A stretch of 64,000 nt of DNA from JACVRW01 sp963808545 (GTDB lineage: Bacteria; Actinomycetota; Thermoleophilia; Solirubrobacterales; Thermoleophilaceae): assembly GCA_963808545.1 (NCBI GenBank), contig CAWEGB010000007.1, forward strand, positions 186,001-250,000, given 5' to 3'. This document shows positions 60,438 to 64,000 of this stretch, in pieces. The position numbers were made by a program, and so were the translations under genes. The notes beneath the pieces are model-generated. The model did not search any database, had not been told where the DNA came from, and saw only the letters and a list, made by a program, of their open reading frames with translations. How positions within the stretch are numbered: the first letter of the stretch is position 1; each line of letters opens with the position of its first letter.

Positions 60438-60886
60438 GGGCCGTAGACCTCCTTCACGATCTCGTCGATCGAGCTCTTGACCGAGTCGAGGAAGGGGCGG
60501 ACCTCCTCCACGAGGCGCGCGTACTCCTCCCGCCCCGCATCGGTGAGCGAGTAGTAGCGGCGAGAGCGGCGCTCCGGGTGCTCCCAGCTGCCCTCGATCA
60601 GCCCCCGTCCCTCGAGCTGGCGCAGCAGCGGGTACATCGTGTTGGGGTTGACCGACAGCACGCCGGCGGTCATCGCCCCGATGCGCTCCATCAGCTGGTT
60701 GCCGTAGCTCGGCCCGTCGTTGATCAGGTGCAGCACCAGCAGGGGCAGGATCGCGCGCCGGCGCAACTCGCCCGTGAACGGGTCGGCGCTGCGCTTGGGC
60801 GTGCCGATGGCTGCATCCGCTCCACCGGCCTGGGCCACCGCGTCACGCACGGCCTCCCTGCTGCGCTCGCGCTTGGAGCTGCTCAC
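60434..60886 (-). CDS. PadR-family transcriptional regulator
   Basis: A 150-aa regulator with an N-terminal disordered stretch of about 40 residues and a PadR winged helix: ILPLLVLHLINDGPSYGNQL, LSVNPNTMYPLLRQLEGRGLI and RRYYSLTDAGREEYARL. It ends in a short dimerisation helix. It probably controls itself and the START-domain gene downstream. It is the first gene of a short run on the minus strand, and start GTG 60886. Confidence 0.92.
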   Translation of the reverse strand: MSSSKRERSREAVRDAVAQAGGADAAIGTPKRSADPFTGELRRRAILPLLVLHLINDGPSYGNQLMERIGAMTAGVLSVNPNTMYPLLRQLEGRGLIEGSWEHPERRSRRYYSLTDAGREEYARLVEEVRPFLDSVKSSIDEIVKEVYGP

Positions 60887-60912
60887 GGGGGCTCATGCTG
60901 ACAGGCGTGCGG

Positions 60913-61410
60913 TCAGCGCAGCGAGCGCGCGATCTCCTCGAGGAGGTCCATCTGCTCCTGCATGCCGGTTTCCATCCCCGAGTCGATCACGGCGTCGCGG
61001 ACCTCCCGGCTCGAGTACTCGCAGAGCATCGTGAGCGTGGTGCGGCCGTCCTGCTCGGCGAGTTCCACCGTGATGAGGCTCTCCTCGCCCTCCGCGGAGG
61101 GATGCTCGAACACCTCGGTGTTGACGATGCGCTCGTTCGGGAGGATCTCCCGGTACTCGCCGTGGAAGGCGACCTCGTAATCCCCCTCCTTGGCCACCAT
61201 CACGAACCGCCACGCGCCGCCGACCCTCAGGTCTATCTCCGCGATCTTCATCGTGCCCTGATGGCCGCTCCACCAGCGCATCACGAGCTCCGGCGTGGTC
61301 CAGGCCCGGTAGACGAGTTCCCTGGGCGCGTCGAACTCGCGCGTGATCAGGATCTGCTCGTCGGTGGGAAGGGTCACCGTGGCCGTTCCGCTACTCGTCA
61401 CGTTCGCCAT
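60913..61410 (-). CDS. AHSA1-type SRPBCC-domain protein
   Basis: A 165-aa protein of the AHSA1/START family (LITREFDAPRELVYRAWTTP, MRWWSGHQGTM, YREILPNERIV, MCEYSSREVRDAVIDSGM). Members bind hydrophobic ligands or help chaperones; here it is linked to an ArsR repressor upstream with a 20-bp overlap, a common pairing. Start MANVTSSGTATV is preceded by AAGGAG. Confidence 0.9.
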   Translation of the reverse strand: MANVTSSGTATVTLPTDEQILITREFDAPRELVYRAWTTPELVMRWWSGHQGTMKIAEIDLRVGGAWRFVMVAKEGDYEVAFHGEYREILPNERIVNTEVFEHPSAEGEESLITVELAEQDGRTTLTMLCEYSSREVRDAVIDSGMETGMQEQMDLLEEIARSLR

Positions 61411-61747
61411 CTCCTTGCTCCTTCTGCTTGAGGTCGTCAAGTACGACATCCAGGGCCAGGAAGCGCTCCGACCAGGAGCGCTCGTAGTTGCTCACCCAGT
61501 CGTGGATGGGCTTGAGCGCGAAGCCGTTCAGCCGGTAGAGCCGCTGCCGGCCCTCCTCCCGTACCTCGACCGCCCCGACCTCGCGGAGCACCCGCAGGTG
61601 CTTGGACACCTGCGGCTGCCCGAGTCCGAGGACCCGCACGAGGTCGTTCACCGGCCGCTCGCCGGCGACCAGGACGTCGAGGATCTCACGCCGCCGGGAC
61701 TCGGCCACCGCGTTGAACGCGTCCGCCGTGGTTGCCGCTCTCGCCAT
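61391..61747 (-). CDS. ArsR-family transcriptional regulator
   Basis: A 118-aa winged-helix repressor: RREILDVLVAGERPVNDLVR, VLGLGQPQVSKHLRVLREVGAVEVREEGRQRLYRL. No conserved metal-binding CxC motif is seen, so it belongs to the ArsR group that senses something other than metal or pairs with START-domain proteins. It overlaps the AHSA1 gene by 20 bp. A strong promoter with an embedded palindrome lies directly before the ATG. Confidence 0.93.
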   Translation of the reverse strand: MARAATTADAFNAVAESRRREILDVLVAGERPVNDLVRVLGLGQPQVSKHLRVLREVGAVEVREEGRQRLYRLNGFALKPIHDWVSNYERSWSERFLALDVVLDDLKQKEQGDGERDE

Positions 61748-61754
61748 GCGGGCG

Positions 61755-61784
61755 ACTATATATACCGATATAGGTATATGTCAA
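61755..61784 (-). promoter_or_regulatory. arsR promoter with embedded operator palindrome
   Basis: On the minus strand, -35 TTGACA (61779-61784), an 18-base spacer and -10 TATAGT (61755-61760) are followed by only 7 bases before the ATG at 61747, so the transcript is predicted to be leaderless. ATATACC (61760-61766) and GGTATAT (61773-61779) form an inverted repeat in the spacer, a likely ArsR operator. The -35 overlaps the stop of the MocR gene. Confidence 0.7.
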
Positions 61785-63175
61785 GCGGGGGCGGTGAGCA
61801 CCGCTGCGAGCCGGGCGACGGCCGCGCTGAAGGCGTGCTCGGGAGGCGTGGCGTAGCCGAGCACCAGGGCGGGACCGTGCCGGGGCCCTCCCGTCCGGTA
61901 GCCGGCCAGCCCTTCGAGCGCGAGGCTGTGCCCGGCCGCGCGGGCCACCACGTCCTCCTCCTTCTGACCGGGCGGAAGCTCGAGAAGGGCGTGCAGGCCC
62001 GCCGCCACGCCGGTGACCCGGACCCCGGGAGCCTCGCGTTCCAAGGCTGCCACCAGGCGGTCACGCCGGCGGCGATAGACGAGCCGGGCGCGCCGCACGT
62101 GACGGTCGTATGCCCCCGAGGTGAGGAACTCCGCCAGGACGAGCTGGTCGATGGCGCTCGTATGACCGTCCGCGCGCTCCTTGGCCGCCACCACCTCATC
62201 CACGAGCTCTGCCGGCAGCGCGAGCCACCCGAGCCGCAGGCCGGGGGCGAGCGTCTTGCTGGCGGTCCCGGCGTAGACCACCTGCTCCGGCGCCAGCGCC
62301 TGCATCGCGCCCACCGGCTGGCGGTCGAAGCGAAACTCGCCGTCGTAGTCGTCCTCGACGATCAGCCTCGGACCGGCGGCGGCCCAATCGACAGCCTGGC
62401 TGCGCCGCGACGGGGCGAGCGAGGGGCCGAGCGGAAACTGGTGCGCGGGCGTGAGCAGCACCGCATCGGCGTCGCCGAGCTCGTCCACGAGGGCGCCGCC
62501 GGCGTCGACACGCAGCGGTTGCGGCGCCAGACCGCGGTGAGTCACCACCTCGCGGTGGCTCGGCTGGCCGTAGCCCTCCAGCGCCATCCGGCGGGCTCCG
62601 CGCGCACGAAGCACGTCGCACAGGAGGGCGAGTCCCTGGGTGAAGCCGGAGCAGATCACCAGGCGATCGGCGGCCACGCTCACGCCTCGCCCACGCGCGA
62701 GGTACTCGGCGAGCGCGTGCCGTAGCTCCGGCCGCCCGCGCGGATCGGAGTAGCCGAGCGCTTCGAATGGAGCCGACTCGAGTGCGCGCCGCGCCGCCGA
62801 CAGCCAGCGCGAGCGGGGAAAGCCGGCCAGGTCCGGGACACCGGGGCGCAGGTCGTGACGCAGCCGGCTGACCCGCTCGTCCTTGCTCGGCGCGGGAGTC
62901 TCCACGGGCGCGGTGCGAGCGGCCACCCGGGTGCCCGACCCGCGGCGCGCCACCAGCCAGCCCTCGGCCACGAGCTGGCCATAGGCGTCGGCCACCGTGT
63001 TGCGGGCGACCCCGAGATCCTGCGCCAGAGAGCGCGACGACGGCAGCCGGGTGCCGGAGGGCAGGCGCCCACTGCGGATCGCCTCCCGCAGGGCCTCCTC
63101 GAGGCCTGCCCGCAGGCGCGGGCCGCGGATATCGAGGTGCAGGTCGACTCCCGAATTGGCCCAGGTCTTTGGCAC
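61781..63175 (-). CDS. MocR/PdxR-type PLP-dependent transcriptional regulator
   Basis: A 464-aa regulator. Residues about 18-90 are a GntR winged helix (SGRLPSGTRLPSSRSLAQDL, then GVARNTVADAYGQL). From about 100 on there is an aminotransferase fold with the PLP Lys in GTASKTLAPGLRLGW and DDYDGEFRFDR. Members typically sense PLP or amino-group compounds. The divergent AhpD-like gene is 47 bp away and is the likely target; this is inference. Confidence 0.92.
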   Translation of the reverse strand: MPKTWANSGVDLHLDIRGPRLRAGLEEALREAIRSGRLPSGTRLPSSRSLAQDLGVARNTVADAYGQLVAEGWLVARRGSGTRVAARTAPVETPAPSKDERVSRLRHDLRPGVPDLAGFPRSRWLSAARRALESAPFEALGYSDPRGRPELRHALAEYLARGRGVSVAADRLVICSGFTQGLALLCDVLRARGARRMALEGYGQPSHREVVTHRGLAPQPLRVDAGGALVDELGDADAVLLTPAHQFPLGPSLAPSRRSQAVDWAAAGPRLIVEDDYDGEFRFDRQPVGAMQALAPEQVVYAGTASKTLAPGLRLGWLALPAELVDEVVAAKERADGHTSAIDQLVLAEFLTSGAYDRHVRRARLVYRRRRDRLVAALEREAPGVRVTGVAAGLHALLELPPGQKEEDVVARAAGHSLALEGLAGYRTGGPRHGPALVLGYATPPEHAFSAAVARLAAVLTAPA

Positions 63176-63222
63176 GCGATTGGACCTTAGCGCTGGGCCA
63201 TGTCGCGACTACGGTTGCCTCC

Positions 63223-63726
63223 ATGAACACCTCTACCGACACCACACGGGCCGGTGAGCCGGTCCCCGTGAGGCTGGATTTCGACGCCGAGGCGGGCGGG
63301 TTCGCCCGAGCCATGGCGCAGCTCGACAAGGCTGCCACCAGGGAGCTCGACAGCGTTGACTTCGACCAGCGGCTCCGGGAGCTCGTCCGCATCCGCGCGT
63401 CGCAGATCAACGGCTGCGCCTACTGCATCGACATGCACACCAAGGACGCCCGCGCGATCGGCGAGTCGGAGCAGCGTCTCTACGGCCTTGCCGCCTGGCG
63501 CGAAACGCCCTACTTCAGCGAGCGCGAGCGCGCGGCGCTGGCCTTCACCGAGGCGGTGACCCTCGTGGCCGACGATCACGTGCCGACGGAGGCCTACGAC
63601 GCGGTGGCCGAGCGCTTCAGCGACGCCGAGGTGGCGGCGCTGGTGAGCATGATCGTTACGGTCAACGCCTGGAACGCGCTCTCGGTCAGCACCCGTGCGT
63701 GGGCGCCGGGCTCCTACGAGGCGTGA
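63223..63726 (+). CDS. AhpD-like carboxymuconolactone decarboxylase-family protein
   Basis: A 167-aa protein with the CxxC motif CAYCIDMH typical of AhpD-like peroxidase/thiol-reductase proteins, preceded by ELVRIRASQINGC, and ending in helical VNAWNALSVSTR. It is compared with alkylhydroperoxidase-like proteins often controlled by MocR regulators. ATG 63223 starts after a short gap from MocR. The following gene overlaps as GTGA. Confidence 0.9.
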   Translation: MNTSTDTTRAGEPVPVRLDFDAEAGGFARAMAQLDKAATRELDSVDFDQRLRELVRIRASQINGCAYCIDMHTKDARAIGESEQRLYGLAAWRETPYFSERERAALAFTEAVTLVADDHVPTEAYDAVAERFSDAEVAALVSMIVTVNAWNALSVSTRAWAPGSYEA

Positions 63727-63731
63727 GGGCG

Positions 63732-64000
63732 ATGGCCTCGACCGCCGATCCGCTCAGCCTGGCCGAGACCTACTTCAGCTCTTGGAACGCCGGCGACTTC
63801 GACACCCTGCGATCCGTGCTGGCCGACCACGCGACCTTCCGGGGCCCGCTCGGCAGCGCCGACGACGGCGACGGCTGCGTCCAGGGCCTGCGCATGATGT
63901 CTGAGATCGTGACCGACATCGTGGTGCGCAAGCGCTTCGTGGACGGACCCGACGTGCTCACCTGGTTCGACCTGCACACCACCGAGGCACCGCCCTTCCC
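63732..64000 (+). CDS. SnoaL/NTF2-like protein, truncated by window end
   Basis: The start is ATG 63732 (or GTG 63723 overlapping the AhpD-like stop). Visible residues begin MASTADPLSLAETYFSSWN and include FDTLRSVLADHATFRGPLG and VDGPDVLTWFDLHT, the pattern of SnoaL-like ketosteroid-isomerase folds. The gene runs off the end after about 89 residues. It is probably co-transcribed with the AhpD-like gene. Function unknown. Confidence 0.75.
   Translation, partial: MASTADPLSLAETYFSSWNAGDFDTLRSVLADHATFRGPLGSADDGDGCVQGLRMMSEIVTDIVVRKRFVDGPDVLTWFDLHTTEAPPF

Overview
The window is about 70% GC by eye, gene-dense, and rich in GTG starts. Neighbouring genes repeatedly overlap as GTGA, ATGA or TGATG, so translational coupling is the rule. 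Gene content fits Actinomycetota: a fabD-fabH-fabG-acpP-fabF-acyl-CoA carboxylase operon, NarL-type two-component pairs, PadR/TetR/ArsR/MocR regulators, a tandem-domain fatty acyl reductase, and secreted proteins ending in an Arg/Lys-rich tail followed by a GNRSKPKW-type motif. I would guess class Thermoleophilia (Solirubrobacterales-like), but this is inference without any search. No rRNA, tRNA, CRISPR array, phage or transposase was seen.

Layout. 1-5.7 kb: type II fatty acid synthesis operon on the minus strand. 5.7-7.5 kb: histidine kinase/response regulator pair. 7.5-9.5 kb: zinc-ribbon protein and folate genes folP-folB-folK. 9.6-17.1 kb: mixed singletons (HAD phosphatase, flavin-dependent acyl-CoA dehydrogenase-like enzyme, LysR, lipoprotein, cupin, AraC, YjbR, arginase-fold protein, GNAT, papain-like hydrolase). 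17.2-39.1 kb: ftsH followed by a large nucleobase/nucleoside salvage and catabolism island: hpt, guanine deaminase, LOG protein, deoB, deoC, two aldehyde dehydrogenase-like genes, an ABC nucleoside importer (BMP lipoprotein, double ATPase, two permeases), adenosine deaminase, deoA, purine nucleoside phosphorylase, a CYTH-cytidine deaminase fusion, and upp. Together these encode uptake of nucleosides, phosphorolysis, conversion of deoxyribose-1-phosphate to glyceraldehyde-3-phosphate plus acetaldehyde, and oxidation of the aldehyde. An orphan AbiEi-like/DUF559 gene sits inside the island.

39.1-42.9 kb: two paralogous cupins around a TetR regulator and a methyltransferase, a deletion-damaged hydroxyisobutyrate-dehydrogenase-like gene, and a lysyl-oxidase-like secreted protein. 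42.9-52.7 kb: tilS, a MerR-type HTH adenylate cyclase diverging from a 667-aa double reductase, a broken beta-propeller/PKD secreted gene, then a lipid-flavoured group (PlsC acyltransferase, atypical SDR, phasin-like and coiled-coil proteins) with a divergent phosphorylase-fold protein. 53.1-55.6 kb: an 836-aa multidomain cell-wall hydrolase behind a 374-bp structured leader. 55.6-64 kb: sirtuin, alpha/beta hydrolase, split beta-oxidation genes, START-domain proteins with PadR and ArsR regulators, a MocR regulator, an AhpD-like protein and a truncated SnoaL-like gene at the edge.

Three genes are visibly broken (single-base frameshift at 28.88 kb, internal deletion near 41.69 kb, in-frame TGA at 48.59 kb), and one more lacks a convincing start (55.6 kb). 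This could be real decay or, in a draft or metagenome-derived assembly, sequence error.
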